64,000 nucleotides of DNA from Mixophyes australis (lineage: Eukaryota > Chordata > Amphibia > Anura > Limnodynastidae): assembly GCA_036250195.1 (NCBI GenBank), contig JAVHZZ010000006.1:79840416-79904415 (forward strand). The letters are read 5' to 3'. The position numbers and the translations under genes are program-made. Positions 1 through 11,300 of the stretch are shown in pieces (the first letter of the stretch is position 1; the number at the start of each line of letters is the position of its first letter). A model generated the notes under the pieces. It had not been told where the DNA came from. It searched no databases and was given only the letters and a program-made list of their open reading frames with translations.

Positions 1-900
1 TTGGCATTTTGCTAGCATGAACAGGTTTTTTTTTGTTTCATGCCAGCTCAGTTGCATATAAGGCCATGCACCCAGATGTATATATATTCTGTGTTTAGTT
101 CACAGAAGAAAGGACTGGAACAGACTTTACCAAAAGCAGGCCAAACAGGTCACTTGGTGCAAACGCTAGAGGACGAATCTATGCTGTCAAATGCAGTCAC
201 CATCTGACCAAATTTTCTAGATATCTTGGTCGTTATCTGAATAATGTATTTACAGTTTTTTTGGTCTTACTATGTATGCTGCAATCTGTGACCAATCAGG
301 TTTAAAATTAGCTAAATTGCAGCCTGTATTGACACCTTAAATCCAGGACTGCATTTGTGTTATAGCAATTATAACAAGTCCCTGTAACAAATAAAGAATG
401 CAACAGTCATCCTATTTATCCCCCACTAACTAACTTTTTTTTCTTATTAAATTCAGGAAGACTCTTATTAAGTAGCTACTTCATTAAGTGCCCCTATCCT
501 GTCCATGTTAATGAGTGCTCATTAATGGCAACATCATCAACAATGCTATCTAAAATAGGTAGAGAGATATCAATGTATTATATGTGTGTGATTCAGAGGG
601 AGCATAGTTAAGACATTATATTTAAGTGACTTTAACAAGACATTAAAGTGTACTCAAGAGTGCATAAGGAATCAAAACACTGTTAGGGATTTCATGCATG
701 GCAACTTCAAACATGTGTCCAGAATAAGCCAGATCTCTATCCAACCGAGTATATGATGGAACAAGCTATACAAACTACAGGTAGTGGCAGCAATAACTAA
801 TATCAGAGATGGATAACACAAGTTTACATGTTATCTGACATTTCCCCAGTGAAGAGATGTAAATCAGTGATACCGACAGCAGATAATAGCTGGAGGTGAA
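1..900. other. Intronic/upstream DNA, nothing recognised
   Basis: No coding exon, RNA gene or repeat is recognised. A CAG-flanked open stretch at 106-147 was examined as a possible upstream CEP131 exon, but its translation (KKGLEQTLPK...) does not fit the protein. Confidence 0.5.
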
Positions 901-1140
901 TGAGGTGGTGGTGGTCGCCTGTGAGACCCCTTGCACCTCACCTTACAGAGGATTTTCTTCTTCTCCTCCATGCTTTTGTGCTTATGTTTGGGGTCCGCAG
1001 ACATGTAACAGAATTGTTTCAGCAAAGTGCTAGCCACACCCCCACATTAGATTGGCCACACCCACCTAGCAAATGCCACTCCCACTTAGATGGGGGGCGC
1101 CGGTGCCCTGTCTCGCCCAAGCACTAAAATGTCTAGTTAT
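901..1140. repeat. Dispersed-repeat-like segment, unclassified
   Basis: GC-rich segment with CCACACCCAC motifs and the text GCGCCGGTGCCCTGTCTCGC, of a type I associate with amphibian interspersed repeats. No paired termini are seen, so no family is assigned. Confidence 0.3.
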
Positions 1141-1159
1141 GGCACTTGGGGGGAGAGGG

Positions 1160-1450
1160 AATAAAAGGCTCAGGGGGATGAAGAAAGGGGGAGGGGGCGG
1201 GGAAGAGATAAAAAACACAGTGGGGATGAAGAAGGGGGGGGAGCAGCATGTCACAGGGTGATGAAGAGGGGCAAAAACAGCATGGCAGAGTGTGAAGGGG
1301 GGGGAAAGCAGCATGGAGGGCGCAGTGCGATCATAAGGGGGCATAGTGTGGCTGTGATGAAGGGGCACAGTGTGATCATAAGGAGGCACAGCGTGGTGAT
1401 GAAGGGGCAAAGTAATGTGTGTGTGATGGCACAGGGAGTTTTTAGCAATG
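1160..1450. repeat. G-rich imperfect minisatellite
   Basis: Degenerate tandem units of about 20-35 bp built on GATGAAGRGGGGCACAGYGTG-like text, first as GATGAAGAAGGGGG blocks (1178-1250), then as GGGGCACAGTGTGATCATAA blocks (1335-1410). Strong purine skew on the + strand. Open frames on both strands here come from the repeat. Confidence 0.75.
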
Positions 1451-1460
1451 TAGTGTGTGT

Positions 1461-2259
1461 GAGATAGATGGTGGCTAATTAATGGGTGCTATTTTGTTTG
1501 CGGGGTAATGGTGGGGCAATGTAATAGTGGGGACTATTAATTTAAGATGGGGTGGTTTGGGGGCTATTGAATGTAGGGGTGAGTTTGGGGAGAATGAGGT
1601 CTCTTTATTAAATGTGATTATGAATTTAATGACAGTGATGGTTGCAGTAAATAGTTATATTTATGAAATGTAAATACTATTAATTTATTGCTGGGGCTGT
1701 ATGTAGGGAGGGAAATAGGTTTATTTATTAAATGGGAATACTATTGATAACTGAATGGTAACTGCAGAACCAGGAAACCACTCGGCCAAGCTACCGCGTC
1801 CCCTCCCTACCTCTCGGAAACAGACAGAGGGCATAATCCAGCTATAAACATAAAGCAAAAGAGCTATAACATCCAAAACTGCAAAAAAACCTATAATCAT
1901 CTGCTAAATTCACTAGCACTAAAGTATATTTTCTGTACCACATATATTGCTACTCCCCATTCCCCTACTCTTCTCCCTCTCCCACACCCCTCTTCTCTCC
2001 ACCCCAGGTTGCGCCACGGCAGAAACAACGAAACAACAAATAAATGTTCTCCAGATTGATTCATGAGGGATCTTGTTCCAACCCTACTGCCCATCAGATT
2101 TGGATCATGCGTCATAGAGTCTTCATGGAGGAGAAAGTGGCACAATGTTTCTTTTCCACAGGGATATCCAAATTAATTCTCCTCTCTATTTATAGCCTTT
2201 TCAGTCTGGACTAGTGTTGACTAAAGCAATACTAATTTTGGACAATAGATGGCAGTAGT
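1461..2259. other. Non-coding, nothing recognised
   Basis: G/T-rich then A/T-rich sequence without recognisable coding or repeat structure. The 82-codon minus-strand open frame (2145-1897) has no recognisable similarity. Confidence 0.45.
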
Positions 2260-2261
2260 AC

Positions 2262-2885
2262 ATATATCTATAATATAAATGCCTAGTGGCGTGTGTTAGT
2301 CTGTCTGTGTGTGTGTGGAAAAAATAAAACCAAGCTGCAGCGCCACCTGCTGGGCGGAGTTATACACTGACCTACTAAATTCTTAGTGTGTGTGTGGAAA
2401 AAAAACCTCAGAAAGGGCTGAAATTTGGTATACTAAGATGTTTTTAATTTGTTAATTTAATTTGTTAATTGTTAAAAGTGTTTATAAAGATTTAAAAAAT
2501 ATATATATATTTCTTGAAGGAGAAGTGACAGTTGGGAGTGGTTGGTGGTTGCCGGGGGTGACAGTGGGGAGTGGTTGGTGGTTGCCGGGGGTGACCGAGC
2601 GAGAGGAGTGTGATACTCAAGACCGCTGAGAGAGATCCCTGTGTCTGGATAGACATCCAGATAGATGTGGCGATAAAGATGAAGGATGAGGTGATGGAGA
2701 AAAATGATGAGGTGGTGACATGTGGCAAAACCACGTTAAAAAAGGGCGCTTGCGTCGGGAAGTAACGCTCTTCCCCTGAGGAGGCCTGGGCTAGGGCCCA
2801 AATGCATGACAAGAACCTTTTTAACACCTTAAGTAGCTTGATTTGACTAGAATGTATGAGTATCATGCACGGGTTAACTTGTATG
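2262..2885 (+). mobile_element. Helitron-like non-autonomous repeat (tentative)
   Basis: The 5' part (GCCTAGTGGCGTGTG, then CAGCGCCACCTGCTGGGCGG and AAAGGGCTGAAATTTGGTA) and the end (AGTATCATGCACGGGTTAAC) resemble text I associate with Helitron-type elements of vertebrates; this is from memory and not verified. Inside is a 33-bp tandem duplication at about 2536-2595 (GAGTGGTTGGTGGTTGCCGG). No Rep/helicase coding is present. Confidence 0.35.
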
Positions 2886-3194
2886 TATGTGTATATATAT
2901 TAGAGATGGGCGGGTCCGGTTGAGCAGCTCGGTACTCTCCCACCCGTTCCGAATCCAAATCGAGGCCGAACGTCATCGTGACGTCGTCGGGGCTCGGTTC
3001 TCGCGATACTTCAACTTTATAAATACACGTCTCCACAGCAATCCATCGCCATTTGACAGAGGGAGAGAGCAGGGTGTAGTCATAGGCTGATTAGAGCAGG
3101 GACAGAGAATACAATATTGTTCTTGCAATTGCTCTAACCAAAATCGCTAGTGCAGAGAGGAGGATAGAGGTTTATTATTTTTTCTTAATATTTG

Positions 3195-3412
3195 GCACTC
3201 CCCAGCGCTTTTGGGGTGTCCCCCATAATTGTGCATTAATATTTCTGGCTGTCAAAAGTCATATCTGTCAGCAGTATCTACCAAATAATTTTTAGCACTC
3301 CCCAGTGGTTTTGGGGTGTCCTCCCTAATTGTGCATTAACATTTCTGGCTGTCAAAAGTCATATCTGTCAGCAGTATCTACCAAATAATTTTTAGCACTC
3401 CCCAGTGGTTTG
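3195..3412 (+). repeat. 100-bp tandem repeat, 2.2 copies
   Basis: Units start at 3195, 3295 and 3395 with GCACTCCCCAG. The first two share TTTTGGGGTGTC, TTTCTGGCTGTCAAAAGTC and CAGCAGTATCTACCAAATAA with only a few differences, so the duplication is recent relative to other repeats here. The third unit runs into the ORF start. Confidence 0.9.
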
Positions 3413-4036
3413 CGCTCAGAATGGATTCAAAGCAGTTCTGATGTTAGTGTTCCCAGTACGTCATCTGGCCAAGGCGATGTCAAACAGAGTGTTTTCAAAT
3501 TAGTGCAAAAAACAAAAACCCCAAAAAAATTTACTGTATTGAAGCGAAAAAGAAGTGTAACTGAGCAAAAGTTAAGTGACGATAAAAAAAAAATTGCAAG
3601 CATGCCATTCTACACACGCAGTGGCAAAGAGAGAATGAGGCCTTCACCTTTGGCTATTAGTGGCAGATCCCAAAAAGTTACCCAGCCTACAATTGGTGCA
3701 CAACTACTGTTACGCGTCAAAGCCGAGCTGCAAGATAACAGTGAGGCATTACAGGAGAATATTTGCTCTGATTCACAAATGACAACAATCCCTGTGGAGA
3801 GTCCATCCAACAGTGGGATGTCTAATCGTGAGCATTCTGCTGATGTGTGCCTTAGTAGCCCGAGTGTAGCCGGTGATACACAAATTGAGGATGCCACTTT
3901 GGAATTAGAAGAGGATGAGGGGGAGATTTGTGTAGGCGACGAGGGCGCTAATGATGATGTTGATGATTATGATGCAGACAGATACCAAATTGCCTTTCTC
4001 AATTTCTATTTATATTCTAGATTATATAACGGCTGA
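3410..4036 (+). CDS. Unknown 208-residue acidic-tailed ORF in the hAT-like element
   Basis: An uninterrupted frame that begins ATGRGAT-like at TTTGCGCTC (the conventional methionine may be missing; GTG/TTG-type starts are used in the open-frame call). The N-terminal third is K/S/T-rich (KKFTVLKRKR); the C-terminal third is very acidic (LELEEDEGE... then DDVDDYDAD). No zinc-finger Cys/His pairs and no DDE residues are seen. It could be the N-terminal part of a transposase whose catalytic part is deleted, or a chance frame from captured sequence. Function is not recognised. Confidence 0.4.
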   Translation: MRSEWIQSSSDVSVPSTSSGQGDVKQSVFKLVQKTKTPKKFTVLKRKRSVTEQKLSDDKKKIASMPFYTRSGKERMRPSPLAISGRSQKVTQPTIGAQLLLRVKAELQDNSEALQENICSDSQMTTIPVESPSNSGMSNREHSADVCLSSPSVAGDTQIEDATLELEEDEGEICVGDEGANDDVDDYDADRYQIAFLNFYLYSRLYNG

Positions 4037-4330
4037 ATAGTTTTCTATTTTACTCCTAGTGGAGAGAGGATCTGATGCAGACAGATGCCAAACTGCCTTT
4101 GTCCATTTCAATTAATATTGTACAGTCTATAACGGCTGAATTTATTAGTATTTTATACAAGTGGAGGGGGGCCTAGAGAGACAGAAACCAAACTGGCTTT
4201 CTCCATGTCAATTAATATTGTACAGTCTATAATGGCTGAATTTTTAGTTTTTTTAAAAAAGTGGAGGAGGGCCTATAGAGACAGAAAGCAAACTGTCTTT
4301 TTCCATTTCTTTACATATTTAACTATAAGT
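3974..4330 (+). repeat. About 100-bp degenerate tandem repeat, 4 copies
   Basis: Units begin near 3974, 4077, 4179 and 4278 with CAGACAGATRCCAAAYTGCC-like text, followed by AATTAATATTGTACAGTCTA and TAAYGGCTGAAT. The first unit overlaps the 3' end of the acidic ORF and supplies its stop codon. The spacing (about 100 bp) equals that of the array upstream of the ORF although the sequence differs. Confidence 0.85.
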
Positions 4331-4674
4331 GTAGGGTGTAATATACATCCAAAGACGATGGCTGCATTGCCAATATGCATAGATGGAGAGGAAGACAATC
4401 TGTTTTGTGTGTAGAATAAATGAAGGCCTACCAACGAAGAATTAAACTGTTTTTTTTGGATGATTTATTACCTCAACAATTAGATTACTTGTCTCTAAAA
4501 CAGTTTGAGCACTAAATTGGGTTAATTTAGGCCCAAAAACATGGATTTTCCCAAAAAATAGCAAAACCAAACAAAATCAAAACACGCAATGGCGGTTTTG
4601 CAAAACCAAAACCTAAACCAAAACACGACGATAATCCAGATCCAAAACCGAATCCAAAACCAAAACACGACATC

Positions 4675-4679
<5 letters not shown>

Positions 4680-4707
<28 letters not shown>
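4680..4707. repeat. (AT)n microsatellite
   Basis: Pure AT dinucleotide run directly at the right end of the hAT-like element. Confidence 0.95.
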
Positions 4708-4713
<6 letters not shown>

Positions 4714-5186
4714 AATATATATGGATTATATTGATGGAATTATAGTTACTTCTTCTGAAAAGAGGAAAGACCATGCTAGCCTATTTCAGTCCGTTCCAGA
4801 ATGGTCATATATAATTTTTAATCTTTTCTAATGCTTAACATCATGGCCTGAGAATGTGAAATGTTGCCTCTATTGTCTGGTCTTAACAATCAACAAAGAT
4901 GCTCACATACTCTATACTATATATGCAGTGCCAATATATTAAAGTATACATACAATGTTCAAAAGACGTGCGTATGTGTGTTTTACTGAGGGCTTCAATG
5001 AGGGCATACAGTTTTATGCAAACCTGTATAATGAATTAATTTTTTTCAATGCAAGTGGGGTATAGACTACTATAGCCAATCCAGTATAGTAGTATACAAT
5101 GGTAATTAGTTCAGTCAATTCAGCCACTAATTGTATTAGTTATAATAGAACATTTACAAACATCTTAAACAGTATCCTGATCATAG

Positions 5187-5349
5187 GAACTGCAGTTGAA
5201 GCGGGCACAAAAAGTGCTGGAGACCCAGAAAGTGGCAGAGGAGGAACTGGCTCTGCTGGCACAGAGCGGGAAGGTGGGAAAGAAGAAGGTTAGCAGGAAT
5301 CTGGCCAATTCTCCAGTGGGGAAAAGCAACAAATCCAATAATAACACAG
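5187..5349 (+). CDS. CEP131: CEP131 exon a
   Basis: First CEP131 exon in the window. It opens in phase 0 after TCATAG (ELQLKRAQK...), ends one base into a codon, and the donor is GTAAGA. The charged helix matches the ELQ-KRA block downstream of the IQ region in vertebrate CEP131, then becomes a K/S/N-rich linker. An alternative acceptor 9 nt further in (after CTGCAG, exon start 5196) keeps the frame and drops three residues. Confidence 0.85.
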
Positions 5350-8300
5350 GTAAGATACATTACATGGCTCCAGAGCATTGCGGTTTGATGTAACATATTG
5401 AAATGTTGATGTTCCCATGTAAAGTAAAATGATCAAACTAAATGTCTCAGGTTTTTTTTATGTATTTTACATAAACTTCTATAATACTTAAGCACAAAAA
5501 AAATTTGCTGTTCCTTTTCATGCCTTTGCTCTGTGATATAAATAAATGATTGCTCCCTTCTGTTAACCAATGGATGCCATCTAGCATTTGTACTTATATG
5601 CTATTCTCCTACACATGGTGGAGGCAGGCTTTTTTTTTTTTTTTTTTGCAGTGAACCACTACTATTGGCATGACAGCCCCACTAGAAGCAAGTGATCTCA
5701 CTAAAGGGCACAAAACAATTGCCATAGTGATAGGCTGTATTCTCTTAAATGTTGGTTCATCCCACAAAATGGCGACCCCCACTGTATGCATGCAACAAGT
5801 CCATTTTAAAGTCTGCAACTGTCACTTTTGTTTCCATGAAGTCTGTCACCTCAGTTGAAAATCCTAAAACGCAACATAAAAATAAAAATAATGTTTGTAT
5901 CTACACCTATGCATTTTATCTCAGAAAATAACAAAATAAACTTATAGGTACATGTTGTATTTTGGTCATAGTTTTGTTTAATCCTTTTTTATTTTTTTTA
6001 TTTTTTTTAAGTGACTAGGCTGTAGATACAATTCAAAGCAGGAAAACAAAGGTATTATCTGTATATTTGACAGTTTGTACACAAGTTGTGCTTCATTTGT
6101 TCTGTTCAGGTACCAGAGTGCAGGAAATATTGATAAATGACAATTCTGTGGTTCCGCTCTTCAGGCCAGCGCCAGACTGCAGTGAGAAAAGTGTACAGGT
6201 GTGTGTCTAAAGTGAAACTGCTGGTTTATTGTTTGTTTTTTTTGTAAATTTCCTTTTTCACATGCTTTCCCATTGTTTAGGTACTCTCTCCTCCAGACCA
6301 AATATTGGGGAGTGGGCATGTTGCTATCTCTGCACAGTCTAAAACCACCTTAACAGATCTGCTGGACACACTGAAACAGCTGGAAGAGCCTGAACCTTTG
6401 CTTGAGATTAAAACAGAGAGCAAGGATAAATTTAATTGGATTGATGGGGTAAGAAAGAGCATTGTCTGGGAATTAATGGAAGGGCCTATGTCTGTTTATT
6501 TGTAATTCTATGTTTCGTTGTTAACTGTCTTCTCTTCTCTTTCAGGATGCTGACACATCCCTTACTGCTGATAACATTGAGCGCCTTAGTCAAATGATGC
6601 GCAGTGAACAGAGTGAGCAGAAGGAGATCCAGGACAGGGCTTTACTTTCTGAGGCCAAGTTGCAGAACATCATTAGCTTTCTGGATGAGATGGAAAGGGC
6701 TGAACAGGAAAGGCCACGGTCTTCTGCTTCCAACACTCATAGAGGGGTAAATACATATCCATTATTGTATAGTTACTTTCAAGATTTATCTATTTACATT
6801 TATTTAAATCCAGGATGAATAAAATGTTATGAGCTAGCTTTTGAACGAATCAGGGACCACATGTTAGTCCCCCTAAAATCTAGTAGTTTCCCCACCACTG
6901 GACTGGCCTTTTTAGAAGAGGTTCCATATGGGCAGTTCCACATGCTCCGCTTCAGGGTGATATACTGCACTCATGGAACAGGTCATTAAAACACTTTCTG
7001 ATCTTGGTCGTAGAGACCCTTGTCAGTCCGTTAGGCAGATGGTCACCACAGATGCCAGCCTTTATCTAATGGAGTGGTATACCTTTACCAATATGTCCAA
7101 GGGACATATTCCACTCAGAAGTTCTCCCTACTGCTCTACATCTTTGATCTTATGACCATTTATCTGCCTTTGAATGCCTGGACATTGCTCCACAAGGACC
7201 AAGCAATCTGGTTTAAGACATACAGTGCGATTGTGGTGGCTTACCTGAACCATCAGGAAGATGGGGCACCCACAGCATCTGAAAACCTGCTATGAGCAGA
7301 GTGGTTTCCAGCCATCTCGACCCTTAGTAAACTTGGCGGTGGATTTTTGGATCCATTGTAGATTCAGGCAAGTGGTCTGTCATGGGTGTTTAGGGTCTCT
7401 AAAGTTCTGGTTGACCAGCCATAGTGTCTCCCTCATCAGTCAGACCCTCTTTCCCAAGGCACCTTTTTTTTCATCAGAACTAAAGCTAGCTTTAATGGTG
7501 TGGCTGTTGAAGCCACAATACTTTAAAGTAAGGGCTTCACCAATTTGGGATTCAGACAATGCTCAGGGTATGAAAACCTTCCTCTTACCCTGTCTTCCAC
7601 AGGGTTTGGAAAACCTGTATTGTCTGGTGCAAGAAACACGGGTTCATAATCTTTTGGTGGGAATCTATCTGCTCCTATTCCTCCACGGCAGTCCCTAGTC
7701 AAAATTGACCTTGAGCACCCCACAAAATGCAGATTTCTGAGCTTCTTTAGCATTTGTTAACTTTCATTCCATGGTTATAGGCATCCTTGCAAGAGACTAG
7801 CTATTTCTCTTTCCAGAGCAACTGGCCAGTTGCTCCACCACCTTTTCTATTTCAGTTGCTCTGTTGGACCATAATTTTAATTATAAAGGTCCTACAGAAT
7901 ATTTACTTTTTCCCCTCACGCTTTATAATCTTTCTCCTAACTATTGTTTCTCTTTCATCCTATCTGGGGGCCACTGCTACCATGGGTTATATGAGGGGAG
8001 CAAGGAGTTCACACTCAAACATTTAGTTGTTTTACCTACAGACAGACTCCTTCCCTCTGCAACCCCCTGCATCCTCAGTGTAATTTGAGTGCCCAAGGAG
8101 CTGGGCTGACTCTGTGCTGCTCTTGCAGCATTTTCTTACAGACTTAAAATAAATGAAAATAATAGAAATTTCTTTATCTTTCTTTACCTAAGATTAGGTG
8201 CAGGTGCAGCAGCTGCTACTTACTAGGACTGTGTTGGAGACACATTTCCTCACAGGACCTGGGCTGCTGCATTGCCAGAGCTCAGATGGCTCTGGTACTA

Positions 8301-11300
8301 CAGATCATTATAAGAAGTGACAGGAGGGTGACCGGCGCTGCTACTCAGCGTGTTTTGTCTTCGTGTAAAATCAGGAAAGGCGAAGTAGAGCAGAGCGCTG
8401 CTAATTCCAATACTCTACGAGGTGACGAGATAGCTAAGAGGAATACCGTCTTCCAAGTGAGATGGCACAAATCCACCGAATCTAGAGGTTCAAACGACGG
8501 GGAGATCCGATGCCAGTCTCAGAATGTCTGAAAACCATGCCCTGCGTGGCCAATGAGGGGCTACCAGAATTGCGGAAACCCGCTCTCTCTTTAACTTTTT
8601 TAGTACTCGCGAGAGCATGGGAATCAGTGGAAACGGGTACACTAGCTGGAAGTGCCATGGAACTGTCATGGCATCCGTGAAATGTGCTTGAGGATCTCGA
8701 GACTTTGAGCAGTACAGGGGGACTTGATGGTTTAGTCTGGATGCCATGAGATCGATCTCCGGCATACCCCAGCCCTCTACTAGGAGAGAAAAGACCCGCT
8801 TGTTGAGAGCCCAAACTCCTAGTCCCACTACTATACCCCAATATCTCGCAGTGTCTTCCAATGGAGTAAGAGAAATCGATTTTACGGTGAGTAAAAGTCT
8901 TCTTTTCTTGGTAAAATCATGGGAGTACCAAGGGAGACTCGGGAGACTCTCGCTCTCCCGCCCACCTCCCCCAAAAGAAACCCTCCCCCCAAAAAAACAG
9001 AATGGCGCTGCGACTTAACAAATGGAAGCAAGCGCATCCATCCGTGAAGTGAGGACATGACAAGCGGCTTGCTAATGCAGACAAGCATGCCATTTGCCAG
9101 TTCTCCAGACTGAAGCTGATGTGTTGGATGACTTACAGAGATGCCACCCCTACAGATATGGCGGTCAGTGGTATCTCCCAGGAGTCTGAAAAACGGCAGA
9201 TACACGTGTAGCAGAGACCTGAGACAAGCTGTAAATTCCACAGGCTGCATACGTCTTCCTCAGACTGTATCAGAGGGTCTAGGGCCTAGGAAGCCGGCTT
9301 GTGCCTGCATTTATCACCGAGTGCAGTGTATCTACATTAGGTGGTGCGAGCATCGCTCTTGCCACGCGGGGGCTTTTGACTTTCTAGTCTCTTGGCCTTT
9401 CTCCAAGATGGTTTGTCCCCAGGTCTTAGACAGCTCTCTCTGAGAGTCCATGTATCTGCCCTCTCTGTCTCTTTCCAGAAGAAAATTACGGAGCTGCCGG
9501 AAGTGAGGATCTTTCTTCAGGGGGTCTTGCATATCCAGCCGCCTTACATTCCACCCACAGCTCCCTGTCATCAGGACCTAGTGCTAACTATGCTTCAGAG
9601 TACACTCTTTGAACCATTGAGCACGGTCGAGTTCAGGTTGCTCACGTGGAAGGTGGATTTATCTTGGCCATAGCATCTGCACAGAGAGTTTCGGAACTTG
9701 GAGCCCTTTCAGGCTGCTTGCCCACGATAGGGTTACACCTGAATCAGGAGATCGTAGTCCCGACTTTCCGGGTGCGGGATGGATCTTTGGGCTTACGATC
9801 TGAGGAATCCTTGGATGTTGTTCGTACCCTTCGCATATATGTTAGACAAACTTAGGACATTTGCAAAACCGATTCCCACTTTGTGCTGTTTCAGGCTTAG
9901 AAGAGGGGGTGGCCGGCTACTAAGCAGACCATCGCCAGGTAGATCACATCCACCCACTCAGTGGGTGCTTCTTGGGCTGCACAAAATGGAGTTTTAGCGG
10001 ATCAGCTTTGCGGAGCGGCTACCTGATCCTCTGTACATACATTTACTAAGTTTAAGGTTTTTGCGTCCTCGAATGCCAGTTTTGGGCGCGGTGTTTTGCG
10101 TGCCGGGATATCGGAGCCGTACCTCCCTTAGGGGGTTGCTTTAGAACATCCCCATGGTAGCAGTGTCCCCCAGATAGGATGAAAGAGTGAGGATTTTTTA
10201 TACTTGTGATAAATCCTTTTCTCTGAGTCCATCTGGGGGACACTGCGTTCCCTCCCTTCTTCTCTTCTGCCTTCTGCTCTTTTCTCGGTTGTCTTACCCT
10301 TCCTTGGGGCCTTATAAATACACTGAGAATGCAGGGGTTTGCAGAGGGGAGGAGGCTGTCTGTAGGTTAAACAAATAATTGGCTGTTTGAGTGCCAACTC
10401 CTAGCTTCCCTCATACAACCCATGGTAGCAGTTTCCCCCAGATGGACTCAGTATAAAAATCCACCTTTTGTATTGAGTGTCACAAAGCAGTCAACACTTT
10501 CCAACCAGTCTCTGTACCTTGTGTTCCAAAAGGAAAGGCTGTCCTACAGAAGGTCACTTCCATTTAACCAGGGTTGGTTTGCGGCTTCTAAGTCAACTGG
10601 GAATTGCTGGTGACATCTTTGTGTTGCTATCATTGAAGGCACAAAGGAAACTTCTCTTCTCTTTTTTTTTTTTCCAGGATGGCGGAGTTCTGTTACTTGG
10701 ACTTTTTGTTGGCTGACTCTGATAGCCACAAAAAAGGGTTCAGCACCTCCACACTGTCCATATTACCATTTGCCAACATTACTCTGTGGCGAGTGTACTG
10801 TTAGCTTCTGGTGCATCCGGCCAAGGCACGTTGTCTAAAAGACTTTGGTGGACCAGTTTTACAGAGAGGCCATCTGGTTGACCATGCATTTTTTTTCCAA
10901 GTTCTACAAGGTGAACCTTACCACCTGTGTAGAAAGTTCTCCAGGTGGCTTTTACTTCTCAGACATTCCTTCCCCTCCTGTTGATCATGGTACTGTTGCA
11001 TCCTTTTCTCCAGTGCTATAGGGGAGCTGAGCCCTGTCTCCTCCAGGTATATGGACACATTATCCTTGCAGCTGCTCCTGTTTTGATTTTTTCTCATTGC
11101 TGTGCTAGTGGTTAACTGGAGAGGAGCAGGGGGCAAGGTTAATAAACGAGGTGGGGTCAGTTGTTTTGTACAGTGTCCTGCCCTCTAGAGCGTGGAATAG
11201 AAGACTTCTTCCTAAAGCATTGGAGAACAGGAATATCATGGAAAATACTGCAGATGTCACTAGGCTATCATTATGAAATCAAAAGTTTTCCCAGACATGG

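Larger units (their letters stand above)
2901..4679 (+). mobile_element. hAT-like DNA element, 1.8 kb
   Basis: Both ends show the 8-bp inverted terminus TAGAGATG / CATCTCTA, and each is flanked by ATATATAT, consistent with an 8-bp target duplication, although the flank is simple AT repeat and so weak evidence. The left end continues GGCGGGTCCGGTT and the right end is a run of CCAAAACC/ACACGA motifs. Inside are a 100-bp tandem repeat (3195-3412), a 208-codon ORF (3410-4036) and a second repeat array (3974-4330). No hAT transposase catalytic region is visible, so it is probably non-autonomous. Confidence 0.6.
7950..10461 (+). mobile_element. DIRS-like element 1, rearranged
   Basis: Inverted terminal repeats: left 7954-8085 (CATCCTATCTGGGGG...CACTGCTACCATGGG) and right 10310-10445 as its reverse complement, including ACCTACAGACAG and CTCTGCAA blocks. 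An internal complementary region lies at 10146-10245. A tyrosine-recombinase pseudogene sits on + strand at 9390-10110. The gag and RT are missing; the left half instead holds a minus-strand fragment of another DIRS family (8482-8905). DIRS elements integrate through a circular intermediate and make no target duplication. Confidence 0.8.

Noticed and set aside
106..147. Short AG...GT segment that could be an upstream CEP131 exon
   Set aside because: The translation does not resemble the region expected before exon a, and the segment is too short to judge by splice sites alone.
1066..1467. Overlapping open frames of 62-114 codons on both strands
   Set aside because: They are products of the G-rich minisatellite, with no stop codons because of base bias.
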